Of a stretch of DNA of 64,000 nucleotides, positions 1 to 9,800 are shown in pieces. The notes under the pieces were generated by a model. It made no database searches, was not told the origin of the DNA, and saw only the letters and a program-made list of their open reading frames with translations. How positions within the stretch are numbered: position 1 is the first letter of the stretch; every line of letters begins with the position of its first letter. The position numbers and the translations under genes were made by a program. The stretch is from Acetobacteraceae bacterium (GTDB lineage: Bacteria > Pseudomonadota > Alphaproteobacteria > Zavarziniales > Zavarziniaceae): NCBI GenBank assembly GCA_947379865.1, contig CANCOY010000002.1, positions 1 through 64,000 of the forward strand. The letters are read 5' to 3'.

Positions 1-338
1 ACGGCAAAACGCCAGCCCAGCGGCTTGTGCTGGAAACTGACGCTCTTGTCCGCATCGCTCATCTCGGCAATGGCCTCGACATCGGGCTTGGAGGAGGCGT
101 CGGCGTCACCGAAGAAGCGAACGAAACCGCCAAGGGGGAGCCATGCCACCTTCCAGCGCGTGCCGGAACGATCATTCCAGCCGAAAATCTCGGGTCCAAA
201 GCCAATGGAGAAGGTGACCACGCGCACCCCCGCCCATTTTGCGACGAGGTAGTGCCCAAGCTCGTGCACAAAGACGACCACGGTCATGACAACAATGGCC
301 GGACCGAGGTAGCTCGCAAATCCGAGAATATGGTCCAT
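1..338 (-). CDS. rseP: Site-2 zinc metalloprotease RseP (partial, C-terminus beyond left edge)
   Basis: Membrane-embedded protease. In characterised proteobacteria it makes the second, intramembrane cut in an anti-sigma factor and so releases an envelope-stress sigma factor. Only the first 112 codons are in the window; the rest runs off the left edge. The ATG at 336-338 opens a first membrane helix that carries the zinc motif HELGH (HExxH, H25, E26, H29). The segment GFVRFFGD near residue 74 begins the loop before the PDZ domain. It follows dxr by 86 bp and is the last visible gene of the uppS-cdsA-dxr-rseP run, an order common in proteobacteria. The family call is firm; the substrate is inferred from homologues. 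Confidence 0.93.
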   Translation of the reverse strand, partial: MDHILGFASYLGPAIVVMTVVVFVHELGHYLVAKWAGVRVVTFSIGFGPEIFGWNDRSGTRWKVAWLPLGGFVRFFGDADASSKPDVEAIAEMSDADKSVSFQHKPLGWRFA

Positions 339-424
339 CAGTGCCCCGTCACAGTCACGTCGTGGTTAACACCACGGCACGTCACCAACCCCGTAAATGG
401 CCCGCCCGGCATGGCACCGGACGC

Positions 425-1651
425 TCAGCCTGCGCTGGCGACCAGATCCGATGCGATACGACGAGCCTCGGCATCAGCCGCGTGAACATCGTCAAGAGAG
501 GAAAGACGAACCGCAACAGCGCGATCCATGGTCTCCTCCACAATGCGGGCGATATCGAGGAAGCCTATGCGCCGCGCCAGAAAACCAGCGACCGCCACCT
601 CATTCGCAGCATTAAGAACAGTAGGAGCCGCCCCACCTGTTTGCAAGGCCTGCCGGGCCAGCCGAAGGGCTGGGAAGCGCTCTGGATCGGGGGCTTCGAA
701 GCTAAGCGTGCCAAGAGCGGCCAGATCCAGCCGCGCGGATGGCGCTGCCATCCGCTTGGGCCAGCCGAGGGCATAGGCGATGGGCGTCCGCATATCCGGA
801 GAGCCAAGCTGGGCCAGAACCGAGCCATCGACATAGGCGACCATGGAATGGATCACCGATTGGGGATGGACCAGCACCTCGATCCGCGCCTCGGGCACAG
901 GGAAGAGATGGGCCGCCTCGATCACCTCAAGGCCCTTGTTCATCATGGTGGCAGAATCAACCGAGATCTTGGCCCCCATCGACCAGTTGGGATGGGCCAC
1001 CGCCTGCTCAGGCGTCACCTTTTCCATGTCTGAGCGCGCGAGTGTGCGGAACGGCCCGCCAGAGGCGGTCAGGATCAGCCGCTCGACGCTTTCGACACGG
1101 TCAAAATCAAAGACCTGGAAGATCGCATTATGCTCGGAATCAACAGGCAGCAGGGTCGCCCCGGCCCGCTCGACTTCAGCCATCACCAGATCGCCGGCAC
1201 AAACCAGGCTTTCCTTGTTGGCAAGGGCAACCACGGCCCCACGGCGCACCGCCGCCAGGGTTGGCGCCAGGCCTGCGGCACCGACGATGGCGGACATGAC
1301 CCAGTCAGCCGGCAGCGTGGCTGCCTCGACCAGCGCATCCTTGCCCGCTGCCACCGCAATGTTGGTGCCGGCCAGCGCTTCCTTGAGCGCGCCGTAAAGG
1401 GTCTCGTCGCCAATCACCACAAGGCGTGGCCGAAACAGGCGAGCCTGGGCGGCGAGCTTCTCGACATTGGAATGGGCGGTCAGCGCCTCAATCTCATAGA
1501 CGCCTGGATTGCGCTCCACCAGATCAATCGTGCTGCAGCCAATCGAGCCGGTTGAACCAAGAATGGTAATCCGGCGCGGCGCACTGCCTGACGACTTCAC
1601 GCTCGGCTCCTGCGTCCGGGTCGTCGAGTTCAATGCCATTGGAAACCCCAT
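425..1651 (-). CDS. dxr: 1-deoxy-D-xylulose 5-phosphate reductoisomerase
   Basis: Converts 1-deoxy-D-xylulose 5-phosphate to 2-C-methyl-D-erythritol 4-phosphate with NADPH, the first committed step of the MEP isoprenoid pathway, in the cytoplasm. The 408 residues show the dinucleotide-binding motif GSTGSIG (32-38), [10 protein letters not shown] (144-153), the metal-binding PVDSEHNA (D171, E173) and [10 protein letters not shown] (near 240), all family hallmarks. Two starts are possible, ATG at 1651 and ATG at 1639. Both overlap the end of cdsA (stop 1630-1632), and neither has a clear ribosome binding site, so translational coupling to cdsA is likely. Its neighbour uppS uses the isoprenoid product to make the lipid carrier. 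Confidence 0.97.
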   Translation of the reverse strand: MGFPMALNSTTRTQEPSVKSSGSAPRRITILGSTGSIGCSTIDLVERNPGVYEIEALTAHSNVEKLAAQARLFRPRLVVIGDETLYGALKEALAGTNIAVAAGKDALVEAATLPADWVMSAIVGAAGLAPTLAAVRRGAVVALANKESLVCAGDLVMAEVERAGATLLPVDSEHNAIFQVFDFDRVESVERLILTASGGPFRTLARSDMEKVTPEQAVAHPNWSMGAKISVDSATMMNKGLEVIEAAHLFPVPEARIEVLVHPQSVIHSMVAYVDGSVLAQLGSPDMRTPIAYALGWPKRMAAPSARLDLAALGTLSFEAPDPERFPALRLARQALQTGGAAPTVLNAANEVAVAGFLARRIGFLDIARIVEETMDRAVAVRLSSLDDVHAADAEARRIASDLVASAG

Positions 1652-2493
1652 TCACTGCTTATCAGAACAATCGCTGCTGTAGCCGGTGCAGCGAATAGCA
1701 GACCGTCGAGCCGGTCAAGGAAACCTCCATGACCAGGAATGATGCTGCCCGAGTCCTTGGCACCAAAATGCCTTTTCAGGGCACTCTCGGCGATGTCGCC
1801 AACCTGGGACCAGGCGGCAATGCCAAGGGACAGAACAACAAGAATCGCCTGGTTGCTGATGCCAAAGGCTGTTGTCACGGCGAAGCCCGCAAGCGATGCA
1901 CTCAGCATGCCGCCCACAAGACCCGACCATGTCTTGGCCGGGCTGAAGCGCGGCGCCAGTTTCGGGCCGCCCAGCGTACGGCCCACAGCATAAGCGCCAA
2001 TATCCGTCGCCCAGACTGTCGCCAGCAGCCAGAAGGTAATGTCGCGGCCGATCAGGGTATCATCCCGCAGCCAGATAAGGGCAATGCAGGGAATGCAGAT
2101 ATAGGGTGCGGCCAGCAAGGGCCAGCGGCGGCGGCGCTCGGTTGCCTGGGCAAAGGCAAAGGAGGCGGCCGCGCCAAGACCAACAACCAGCAGGGAGGTG
2201 GCAAACATTTCTGCCATGGCAAAGCCAACCGCCACCAGCACGATCGAGCCGTGCAGGCGCGCAACGGCGCCAAAACCATTGCCCTCGCACAGCCGATCCC
2301 ACTCGTAGGTGAGCATCAGGGCCCCTGCCAGAACCAAAACATGAAAGGCCCAGCCCCCAAACCAAACCGCCGCCAGTGCAAGCGGCGCCATGACAAGGGC
2401 AGACAGGATGCGGGCGCGAAGCGCGCTGGATGCGGGGGCTGCAGCGTTCAAGATCGTCTCCGGCCCTGGCTCATCCGCCGCTCCGCGCACCAT
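1630..2493 (-). CDS. cdsA: Phosphatidate cytidylyltransferase (CDP-diglyceride synthase)
   Basis: Makes CDP-diacylglycerol from phosphatidate and CTP, the branch point to all phospholipids, in the inner membrane. The 287 residues are almost all hydrophobic helices. Near the C-terminus lies the full CDS signature: [19 protein letters not shown] followed by F.DRLD. The ATG at 2493 overlaps the uppS stop by 23 bp, and no good Met lies further upstream in a region that makes sense as protein. The gene sits between uppS and dxr, so one transcript serves phospholipid and undecaprenyl supply. An alternative start at a downstream Met (MAPLAL) would cut into the first membrane helix and is less likely. 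Confidence 0.95.
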   Translation of the reverse strand: MVRGAADEPGPETILNAAAPASSALRARILSALVMAPLALAAVWFGGWAFHVLVLAGALMLTYEWDRLCEGNGFGAVARLHGSIVLVAVGFAMAEMFATSLLVVGLGAAASFAFAQATERRRRWPLLAAPYICIPCIALIWLRDDTLIGRDITFWLLATVWATDIGAYAVGRTLGGPKLAPRFSPAKTWSGLVGGMLSASLAGFAVTTAFGISNQAILVVLSLGIAAWSQVGDIAESALKRHFGAKDSGSIIPGHGGFLDRLDGLLFAAPATAAIVLISSEWGFQWH

Positions 2494-3223
2494 AGCGTCG
2501 CTCCCGCAGGCGGAACTCGGCGATGGCGTCTTCCAGATGCTCCTTGCCGAAATCAGGCCAGAGGACGTCGGTGAAGACAAACTCGGCATAGGCCGCCTGC
2601 CAGAGCAGAAAATTTGAAATCCGCTTTTCACCCGATGTCCGGATGACCAGATCGGGGTCGGGAATCCCCGTGGTTTCGAGGCAAGCCTCGAAGGCGGCTT
2701 CATCGATACAGGCAGGGTCGACCCGCCCGGCGGCGGCCGCTTCCGCCAATTGGCGGCTGGCCGCCACAATCTCGGCCCGGCCGCCATAGTTCACGGCAAT
2801 GACAAGCAGCAGGCCCGCATTGCTGGCCGTGCGCGTCTCGGCCTGCGTGATCAGGTGAACGATGTCTCCATCCAGACGCTCCCGCCCGCCAATGAACCGC
2901 ACCCGCACGCCATTGCGGTGCAGATCATCCAGTTCGCGAACCAGATAGAGGCGCAGCAGGCCCATGAGGTCGGAGACCTCATCAACCGGACGCTTCCAGT
3001 TTTCTGATGAAAACGCATAGAGCGTCAGGCAGGAAACCCCAAGCTCGTGGCAGGCGCGCACGGTCCGGCTGACCGCATCCGCGCCCCGCTTGTGGCCCAC
3101 CGCGCGGGGCAAATGGCGGGCCTTGGCCCAGCGCCCGTTGCCATCCATGATGATGGCAACATGACGCGGCGTAGCCGGGTCGAACGAGGCACGTTCGGCG
3201 TTCAGCACGGCGCGCACCTCCAT
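2471..3223 (-). CDS. uppS: Undecaprenyl (di-trans,poly-cis) diphosphate synthase
   Basis: Adds eight isopentenyl units in cis to farnesyl diphosphate, giving the C55 carrier lipid for peptidoglycan and O-antigen. The 250 residues contain the cis-prenyltransferase signature [13 protein letters not shown] (catalytic Asp, about residue 27), the segment [11 protein letters not shown] (near 70-80), and the C-terminal [19 protein letters not shown] motif, in which RTSGE..R.SNF binds the diphosphate. The start at 3223 is the first in-frame Met after the preceding stop. It lies 33 bp after frr and overlaps cdsA by 23 bp, so it is read in the frr-uppS-cdsA-dxr operon. Length is normal for the family. 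Confidence 0.97.
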   Translation of the reverse strand: MEVRAVLNAERASFDPATPRHVAIIMDGNGRWAKARHLPRAVGHKRGADAVSRTVRACHELGVSCLTLYAFSSENWKRPVDEVSDLMGLLRLYLVRELDDLHRNGVRVRFIGGRERLDGDIVHLITQAETRTASNAGLLLVIAVNYGGRAEIVAASRQLAEAAAAGRVDPACIDEAAFEACLETTGIPDPDLVIRTSGEKRISNFLLWQAAYAEFVFTDVLWPDFGKEHLEDAIAEFRLRERRYGARSGG

Positions 3224-3256
3224 CCGGGCGTCATGAGCGGGGTCCCATGACTGCCA

Positions 3257-3832
3257 TCAGACCTGCAGAATTTCCTGTTCCTTCTGGACCAGGGACTTGT
3301 CGATTTCCTTGATCGTCGCGTCCGTCAGTTCCTGGATCTCATCACCATAGAGCTTCTGGTCGTCCTCGGTGATGTGGCCGTCCTTTTCCAGGCGCTTGAG
3401 CTGATCCATGCCATCGCGCCTGACATTGCGCACGGCAACGCGGGCCTGCTCGCTATAGCGCGAGGCCAGCTTGACCATCTCCTGGCGACGTTCCTGGTTC
3501 AACTCAGGAATGGGAATGCGGATCAGCGCGCCGTCAACCACGGGATTGACGCCGAGACCCGCATTGCGGATCGCCTTGTCCACCGCCCCGATCATGCCCT
3601 TGTCCCAAACCTGGACACTGAGCATCCGGGGCTCTGGCACGTTGATGCTGGCGACCTGGTTGATGTGCATCTGGCTGCCATAGGCATCAACCGTCACCGG
3701 GTCGAGGAGATTGGGCGATGCACGCCCGGTCCTCAGGCCGGCGAATTCCTGACGCAGCACTTCCACGGCGCCAAGCATGCGCCGCTGCAGGCCATCGAGA
3801 TCCGGTTCTTCTGCTGCTGCCAATGAAGTCAC
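3257..3832 (-). CDS. frr: Ribosome recycling factor
   Basis: Splits the post-termination 70S ribosome together with EF-G. The 191-residue protein shows the RRF hallmarks: [43 protein letters not shown] and [18 protein letters not shown], with the long three-helix-bundle C-terminus [16 protein letters not shown]. The start codon is GTG at 3832. The TGA stop of pyrH (3829-3831) shares bases with it in the four-base overlap GTGA, so translation should couple to pyrH. There is no ATG nearby that keeps the conserved N-terminus. It has slightly more residues than the usual 185 because of a short acidic N-terminal extension. Confidence 0.97.
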   Translation of the reverse strand: MTSLAAAEEPDLDGLQRRMLGAVEVLRQEFAGLRTGRASPNLLDPVTVDAYGSQMHINQVASINVPEPRMLSVQVWDKGMIGAVDKAIRNAGLGVNPVVDGALIRIPIPELNQERRQEMVKLASRYSEQARVAVRNVRRDGMDQLKRLEKDGHITEDDQKLYGDEIQELTDATIKEIDKSLVQKEQEILQV

Positions 3833-4554
3833 TCCCCTTCGGCGATGATGGTACAGCGTCCGGCACCAGACAACACTGCTGCAAAACTGCCGGGCTGGTG
3901 GATCGAGAAAACCAGAATGGGGATCCGGTTCTCCCGCGCCAGGCTGATCGCAGACGCGTCCATCACTTTCAAATCATTTGCCAACACATCCATATATGTC
4001 AGCGTCTCATAGCGTTCTGCATCGGGCACAAGCTTGGGGTCGGCCGAATAGACGCCGTCCACCTGGGTGCCCTTCAACAGGGCATTGCAGCCCATTTCAG
4101 TTGCCCGCAGCGCTGCCGCCGTGTCCGTCGTGAAGAAGGGATTGCCCGTGCCCGCGGCAAAGATGACAACCCGCTTCTTCTCGAGATGGCGGATCGCCCG
4201 GCGGCGGATATAGGGCTCGCAGATTGTTGTCATGGGGATTGCCGACACGACCCTGGTGTCGACGTTCTGGCGCTCAAGGGCGTTCTGCATGGCCAGCGCG
4301 TTCATCACCGTGGCGAGCATGCCCATGTAGTCGGCGGTCGCACGCTCCATCCCCTTGGCCGCACCCTGCAGGCCCCGGAAGATGTTTCCCCCACCGATGA
4401 CAAGGCAGACCTCAACGCCAAGCGCCGTGACAGAGCGCACCTCGTCGGCGATCCGGTCGACGGTGACAAGGTCGATGCCGTATTGCCCATCGCCCATCAA
4501 CGCCTCACCCGATACCTTGAGGAGGACGCGGGCATAGCGGTTCTTGGACGTCAT
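3829..4554 (-). CDS. pyrH: Uridylate (UMP) kinase
   Basis: Phosphorylates UMP to UDP with ATP; the bacterial enzyme is a hexamer of the amino acid kinase fold, activated by GTP and inhibited by UTP in homologues. Visible motifs in 241 residues are [11 protein letters not shown] (about 11-21), [10 protein letters not shown] (about 57-66), [33 protein letters not shown] (about 136-153) and [22 protein letters not shown] at 4554 is chosen; a TTG at 4569 is also in frame but less likely. It heads the pyrH-frr-uppS-cdsA-dxr operon, and a TATAAA box lies about 60 bp upstream. The tsf-pyrH-frr order is highly conserved in bacteria. Confidence 0.97.
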   Translation of the reverse strand: MTSKNRYARVLLKVSGEALMGDGQYGIDLVTVDRIADEVRSVTALGVEVCLVIGGGNIFRGLQGAAKGMERATADYMGMLATVMNALAMQNALERQNVDTRVVSAIPMTTICEPYIRRRAIRHLEKKRVVIFAAGTGNPFFTTDTAAALRATEMGCNALLKGTQVDGVYSADPKLVPDAERYETLTYMDVLANDLKVMDASAISLARENRIPILVFSIHQPGSFAAVLSGAGRCTIIAEGE

Positions 4555-4614
4555 GGTTTGGTGTCCCAAGGTGACCCGTGGCCAGAGAGCCAGAGGCTGG
4601 GGATTCGGCGCCTA

Positions 4615-4620
4615 TTTATA
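4615..4620 (-). promoter_or_regulatory. Candidate -10 box of the pyrH operon promoter
   Basis: On the minus strand this reads TATAAA, five of six matches to the sigma-70 -10 consensus, in the only AT-rich patch of the pyrH-tsf gap. A start of transcription near 4607 would give a leader of about 50 bases before the pyrH ATG at 4554. No convincing -35 element is visible at 16-18 bp, so this is a moderate call. Confidence 0.45.
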
Positions 4621-4693
4621 ACATCATGGCACGGGCGGCTTCCAGATGGCCCGTATCATCATCCTGTCTTAATCAGGACATGGCGCCTGAAGG

Positions 4694-4720
4694 CCGGCGA
4701 TGGCAATCAACCATCGCCGG
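4694..4720 (-). terminator. Hairpin after tsf, probable terminator
   Basis: A perfect 10-bp inverted repeat, CCGGCGATGG and CCATCGCCGG, with a 7-base loop, starts 22 bp after the tsf stop. No long T-run follows, so termination may be partial or Rho-assisted, which would leave pyrH on its own promoter plus some read-through. Confidence 0.55.
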
Positions 4721-4742
4721 AGACATCAGTCAGCAGGCAGCC

Positions 4743-5669
4743 TCAGAGGCCAGCCTGGGCGGCAACTTCGGCGGCGAAGTCGCTCTTTTCCTTCTCGATA
4801 CCCTCACCGATCACGAACTTGATGAAGCCCGCGATCTCGACCGGGGTGCCGAGTTCCTTGCCCAGGTTCTCAGCAGCCTTGCGGACCTTGGTCTCGTTGT
4901 CGATGACCCAGACCTGCTCGAGAAGCACGACCTCCTCGTAGAACTTGCGAATACGGCCCTCGACCATCTTGTCGATGATGTTCTCCGGCTTGCCCGAGGC
5001 GCGAGCCTGCTCGACGAGCACGGCGCGCTCACGCTCCAGCTCCGACGGGTCAACGCCATCAACATCAAGCGAGATCGGGTTGGCGGCGGCGATGTGCATG
5101 GCGATCTGACGGCCAAAGGCCTCAAGACGGGCGGCGTCACCGGCCGACTTCAGGGCAACCAGCACGCCGATGCGGCCAAGGCCGGGGGCGACGGGGCCGT
5201 GTACATAGCTTGCCACGACGCCAGTATCGACCGAGAGGGTCGAGACACGGCGCAGGTTCATGTTCTCGCCGATGGTCGCGACCAGATGGGTGATCTGCTC
5301 GGCAACGCTACGGCCAGCGCCCGGGAAGGGCTTGGCTGAGACGGCTTCGAGGCTGCCGTCGGTGCCGAGCGACAGGTCGGCAATGGTCTTGGCAAGCTCC
5401 TGGAAGCTGGGGTTGCGGGCGACGAAATCGGTCTCGGAATTGACCTCGACGATGGCGGCCTGACCCTTGGCGCTGGAGACGGCCACAAGGCCCTCGGCAG
5501 CAACGCGGCCTGCCTTCTTGGCAGCGGTCGACAGGCCCTTCTTGCGCAGCCAGTCGATGGCGGCCTCGACATCGCCAGCGGTCTCGGCCAGCGCCTTCTT
5601 GCAATCCATCATGCCTGCGCCGGTCTTGGTGCGCAGATCCTTCACGAGGGCGGCGGAAACTTCAGCCAT
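4743..5669 (-). CDS. tsf: Translation elongation factor Ts
   Basis: Guanine nucleotide exchange factor that reloads EF-Tu with GTP. The 308 residues begin with [20 protein letters not shown] and MDCKKALAE, the N-terminal EF-Tu-contact module, followed by the conserved core [11 protein letters not shown] (about 78-88). The C-terminal coiled-coil region keeps DNETKVRKA. Start ATG at 5669 is backed by GGGAAGG nine to ten bases upstream; an upstream in-frame start would add eight unconserved residues. It lies 166 bp after rpsB in the standard rpsB-tsf pair; the gap holds two hairpins that may set the S2 to EF-Ts ratio. Confidence 0.98.
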   Translation of the reverse strand: MAEVSAALVKDLRTKTGAGMMDCKKALAETAGDVEAAIDWLRKKGLSTAAKKAGRVAAEGLVAVSSAKGQAAIVEVNSETDFVARNPSFQELAKTIADLSLGTDGSLEAVSAKPFPGAGRSVAEQITHLVATIGENMNLRRVSTLSVDTGVVASYVHGPVAPGLGRIGVLVALKSAGDAARLEAFGRQIAMHIAAANPISLDVDGVDPSELERERAVLVEQARASGKPENIIDKMVEGRIRKFYEEVVLLEQVWVIDNETKVRKAAENLGKELGTPVEIAGFIKFVIGEGIEKEKSDFAAEVAAQAGL

Positions 5670-5749
5670 GGGATGAACCCTTCCCTGTAACATCCGGTCG
5701 CCCCCAGGCGATCAACAGATGCGGCCCCATGCGGGCCAGATACAACGAC

Positions 5750-5777
5750 GGCGGCCGGACATGGAGTTCCGGCCGCC
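5750..5777 (-). terminator. Hairpin B in the rpsB-tsf gap (attenuator or partial terminator)
   Basis: Perfect 10-bp inverted repeat, GGCGGCCGGA and TCCGGCCGCC, with an 8-base loop. It lies 59 bp after the rpsB stop and 80 bp before the tsf start. The bases after it on the transcribed strand are only mildly T-rich (GTCGTTGTAT), so partial termination or mRNA processing fits better than a full stop. Confidence 0.5.
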
Positions 5778-5786
5778 ACTTTTGGT

Positions 5787-5803
5787 CGGGGGCTATGCCC
5801 CCG
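5787..5803 (-). terminator. Hairpin A in the rpsB-tsf gap
   Basis: A 7-bp perfect inverted repeat, CGGGGGC and GCCCCCG, with the tight loop ATA on the transcribed strand. It sits just upstream of hairpin B in the rpsB-tsf mRNA. The two are 9 bp apart and together make a tandem hairpin element. Confidence 0.45.
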
Positions 5804-5835
5804 GGATCAGACGGCGACGCTCGCCGCCGACCGGA

Positions 5836-6648
5836 TTATTCCGCAGCGGGCTGCGCACCTTCATCGCCACCGAACGCCGCAACGTCCTCGGCGGTGACTT
5901 CAACCGGCAGGTCCTCAAGCGGCTCCTCCGAGGCACCAAGATCGATGCCCGACGAACCCATCTCGGCCTGGATGCCGTCAAGCACGGCGCGGGCGAGCAG
6001 GTCGCAATAGACGTTGATGGCGCGCAGCGCATCATCATTGCCCGGGATCGGGAAGGTGATGCCCGACGGATTGGAATTGGAGTCGAGAATGGCCACCACG
6101 GGGATGCCAAGCTTGTGGGCTTCGGCAACCGCAATGTCTTCCTTGTTGGTGTCGATCACAAACATGATGTCGGGCAGGCCGCCCATGTCCTTGATGCCAC
6201 CGAGCGAGCGGTCGAGCTTGTCGCGCTCGCGCTGCAGGTTCAGGCGCTCTTTCTTGGTCAGGCCCAGGGCCTCGCCGGAAAGCTGCTCTTCGAGCTGCTT
6301 CAACTTCTTGATCGAGCCAGAGATCGCCTTCCAGTTGGTCAGCATGCCGCCGAGCCAACGATGGTTCACATAATACTGGCCACAGCGACGGGCGGCATCA
6401 GCAATGGGGCCAGACGCCTGGCGCTTGGTGCCGACGAACAGGACGCGGCCACCACCGGCAACGATGTCACGCACCGCCTGCAGCGAGCGATGCAGCATCG
6501 GAACCGACTGGCCAAGGTCGATGATGTGAACGTTGTTACGAACACCAAACAGATAGGGACCCATCTTCGGGTTCCAACGGTGCGTCTGGTGGCCAAAGTG
6601 GACGCCAGCTTCGAGGAGCTGACGCATGGTGAATGAGGGCAGAGCCAT
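5836..6648 (-). CDS. rpsB: 30S ribosomal protein S2
   Basis: Small-subunit ribosomal protein. The N-terminus [19 protein letters not shown] and [16 protein letters not shown] is the S2 signature, and the zinc-free core continues with [15 protein letters not shown] and [14 protein letters not shown]. At 270 residues it is slightly longer than E. coli S2 (241) because of an acidic C-terminal tail ending [11 protein letters not shown], which is usual in alphaproteobacteria. ATG at 6648 has AAGGAACT upstream. A promoter at 6767-6795 gives it a leader of about 110 bases, long enough for autoregulation by S2 as known in other bacteria; that regulation is inference. Confidence 0.98.
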   Translation of the reverse strand: MALPSFTMRQLLEAGVHFGHQTHRWNPKMGPYLFGVRNNVHIIDLGQSVPMLHRSLQAVRDIVAGGGRVLFVGTKRQASGPIADAARRCGQYYVNHRWLGGMLTNWKAISGSIKKLKQLEEQLSGEALGLTKKERLNLQRERDKLDRSLGGIKDMGGLPDIMFVIDTNKEDIAVAEAHKLGIPVVAILDSNSNPSGITFPIPGNDDALRAINVYCDLLARAVLDGIQAEMGSSGIDLGASEEPLEDLPVEVTAEDVAAFGGDEGAQPAAE

Positions 6649-6766
6649 GCTGCGGAGTTCCTTTTCCGGTTAAACGTCCGCCGGGATGGTCGACCGATTG
6701 GCCGACACCGGAGCGAGGACAGGGATTTCTCCCCCATCCGCGTGACCCAGCGTGCGAGATGCGCGG

Positions 6767-6795
6767 TTGATAGGCCCAATGGCCCCAAAAGGCAA
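6767..6795 (-). promoter_or_regulatory. Candidate rpsB promoter
   Basis: On the minus strand: -35 TTGCCT (6795-6790), a 17-bp spacer and -10 TATCAA (6772-6767), close to the alphaproteobacterial housekeeping pattern CTTGNC-N17-CTATNN. The start of transcription would be near 6760, leaving a leader of about 110 bases before the rpsB ATG. Confidence 0.6.
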
Positions 6796-6820
6796 GGGCC
6801 GAGGGCACTGGCGCCCCGGT

Positions 6821-9800
6821 TCAGCGCTCCTGGACGTCGAGCACGCCCGGCACAGACTTGAGGGCGGCCATGAAGGGAGGTGGAATCGCGTAGCCGTCCT
6901 TGAGATCAAATTCCACCTCGCTGGCACCATCGGCCGTACTGACCACGATGCTGACAAGGCCACGGCCGCCCCGCTTTGGCGCCAGCAGAGACTGGAGTGT
7001 GGGCACCGCGACGTCGGGCCGCTCCAGAAAGATCCGGACACCCAGAGCAGCACCCGCAGCTGCCTGGTCCAGCCCCTCGACGGCGCTGGCGGTCAGCCTT
7101 GGCGCTTCCCCCTCCAGCTTGCCTTCGGCGGTGACCAGAACGGCCGTCCCGACTTCGAGAAGCTCACGGCAGGTGCCAAGCACCTCGGAAAAGATCGTGA
7201 TTTCGCCCGTGCCACTTGGGTCGGAAAGCTGGACAAAGGCAAAACGGTTGCCGGTTTTGGTTGTGCGTTCCTGCTTGGAGACAATGGTGCCGGCAAGCTT
7301 CAGCCGGGTTGCCCCCTGCATCATGCGCTTTGCCACATCAGCAAAGCGCACCACCCCAAGGGATCGCAGGGCTCGTTCATAGCCGTCGATCGGGTGCGCC
7401 GAAAGGTAGAAGCCGACGGCATCAAATTCGTGCTTCAGCCGGTCGATGGGATTCCATTCGGGAATGGCTGGCAGCGCCGGGCGGGGCGCCGGGGTGCTGC
7501 CTCCAAACAGGCTTTCCTGGCTGGACGAACGCTCCTCGGCGGCGGCATTGGCATGGCGCAGCAGGGTTTCCACGGCGGCCAGGGTGCGCGCCCGGTTCGG
7601 CTCCAGGGCATCAAAGGCCCCTGCCCGGGCCAGGTTCTCCAACTGGCGCTTGTTGGTGCTGCGCGGATCCATGCGCTCGGCAAAATTGAACAGGTCCTTG
7701 AAGGCGCCATTGGCCGTCCGTTCAGCCACCATGACATCCACGGCCTGACGCCCCACCGTCTTGATGGCCGCCAGCGCATAGCGCACCGCGCCCATGCCGT
7801 CGGCATCGATTTCCACGGCAAACTCTGCCTCGGAACGGTTGATGTCAGGCTGGCGGAGGGGGATTTTCAGGCGGTCCAGCTCCTGGCGGAAGACATTCAG
7901 CTTGTCCGTATTGCCAAGGTCCAGCGTCATGGAGGCGGCCAGGAATTCCACCGGGTGGTTCGCCTTCAGCCAGGCCGTGTGATAGGCGACGATGGCATAG
8001 GCCAGCGCGTGGCTCTTGTTGAAGCCATAGCCGGCGAATTTGGCGACAAGGTCAAAGATCTCTGCCGCCTTGCCCTTGGCCACCCCCCGCTCGACCGCGC
8101 CAGAGACGAAACGCTCGCGCTGGGCGTCCATCTCGGCCTGCACCTTCTTGCCCATGGCGCGGCGCAACAGATCGGCTTCGCCAAGGCTGTAGCCCGCCAG
8201 GATCTGGGCAATCTGCATCACCTGTTCCTGATAGATGATAACGCCATAGGTCTCCTTCAGGACACCCTCCAGCTTCGGGTGCAGATAATCAGGCTTCTCC
8301 TGACCGTGCTTGCAGGCAATGTATTTGGGGATGTTGTCCATGGGGCCGGGACGATAGAGCGCCACCATGGCCACGATATCCTCGAAGGTATCGGGCTTCA
8401 GCTTGCGCAGCGCATCGCGCATGCCCGAGCTTTCCAGCTGGAACACACCCACCGTGTCGCCCTTGGCGAGCAATTTGTAGGTCGGCTCGTCCACAAGGGG
8501 CAGGAATTCCAGGTTTACTTCAACCCCGCGCCGCGCCAGCAGTCGCAGGGCCTTTTGCAAGACGGTGAGCGTCTTCAGGCCAAGGAAGTCGAACTTGACC
8601 AGGCCCGCCTGCTCCACCCACTTCATGTTGTACTGGGTCACCGGCATGGTAGAGCGCGGGTCGCGGTAGAGCGGCACCAGCGCATCCAGACGGCGATCCC
8701 CGATCACGACGCCGGCCGCATGGGTGGAGGCGTGGCGATAGAGGCCTTCCAGCTTCATCGAAATGTCGATCAGCTTGCGGACCACATCCTCGGCATCGCG
8801 TGCCTCGCGCAGGCGCGGCTCAACATCCAGGGCCTGGGCCAGGGTAACGGGATTGGCCGGGTTGTTCGGCACCATCTTGCACAGGCGGTCGACCTGGCCA
8901 TAGGGCAGTTCCATCACCCGCCCGACGTCGCGCAGCACGGCGCGCGCCTGCAGCTTGCCGAAGGTAATGATCTGGGCCACGCGGTCGCTGCCGTATTTCT
9001 GCTGGACATAGGTGATCACCTCGTCCCGCCGGTCCTGGCAGAAGTCGATGTCGAAGTCGGGCATGGACACGCGCTCAGGGTTCAGGAATCGCTCGAACAG
9101 CAGGCCAAACCGCAAGGGGTCACAGTCGGTGATCAGCAAGGACCAGGCGACCAGCGATCCTGCGCCCGAGCCACGCCCCGGCCCCACCGGAATGTCGTGG
9201 CGCTTGGCCCACTGGATGAAGTCCGCGACGATCAGGAAGTAGCCGGGAAACTTCATGCCCACGATCACGTCAAGCTCGAAGGCCAGACGTTCCCGATAAG
9301 GCCCGGCAATCTCCTCGCGGCGGGCCTCGTCCATGTCGGCGGTCCAGACATGGTCCTTCAGCCGCTGCTCCAGCCCGCTGCCCGCCAAGGCGCGCAGGGC
9401 CTCATCCTCTGCCATGCCATCCGCCGTCGGGAAGTTCGGCAGGATCGGCTTTACAGTCATGGCGCGCACCGCACAGCGGCGGGCGATGACCAGCGTGTTG
9501 TCCACCGCCTCGGGCAGGTCGGCAAACAAGGCGCGCATCTCGGCGGCTGACTTCATGCGATGATGCGGCGTTACGCGGCGACGCTGCACCGTGCCGATCG
9601 TGGTGCTGCCGGCAATGCAGAGCAGCGCATCATGAGCCTCATAGAGGCCCTCATGGGCAAAGAAACAGTCGTTGGTGGCAACCAGCGGCAGGTCGAGATC
9701 ATAGGCAATCTTGAGGAGATGGGGCTCGATCTGCTCCTCCTCCGGCATGCCGTGGCGCTGCAGTTCGATATAAAAGCGCCCGGGAAACTGCGCGGCGAGG

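Noticed and set aside
6752..9550. A 932-codon open frame on the plus strand
   Set aside because: It lies antisense to dnaE in a mirror frame of GC-rich codons, has no recognisable domain and no ribosome binding site. The dnaE reading has all catalytic motifs.
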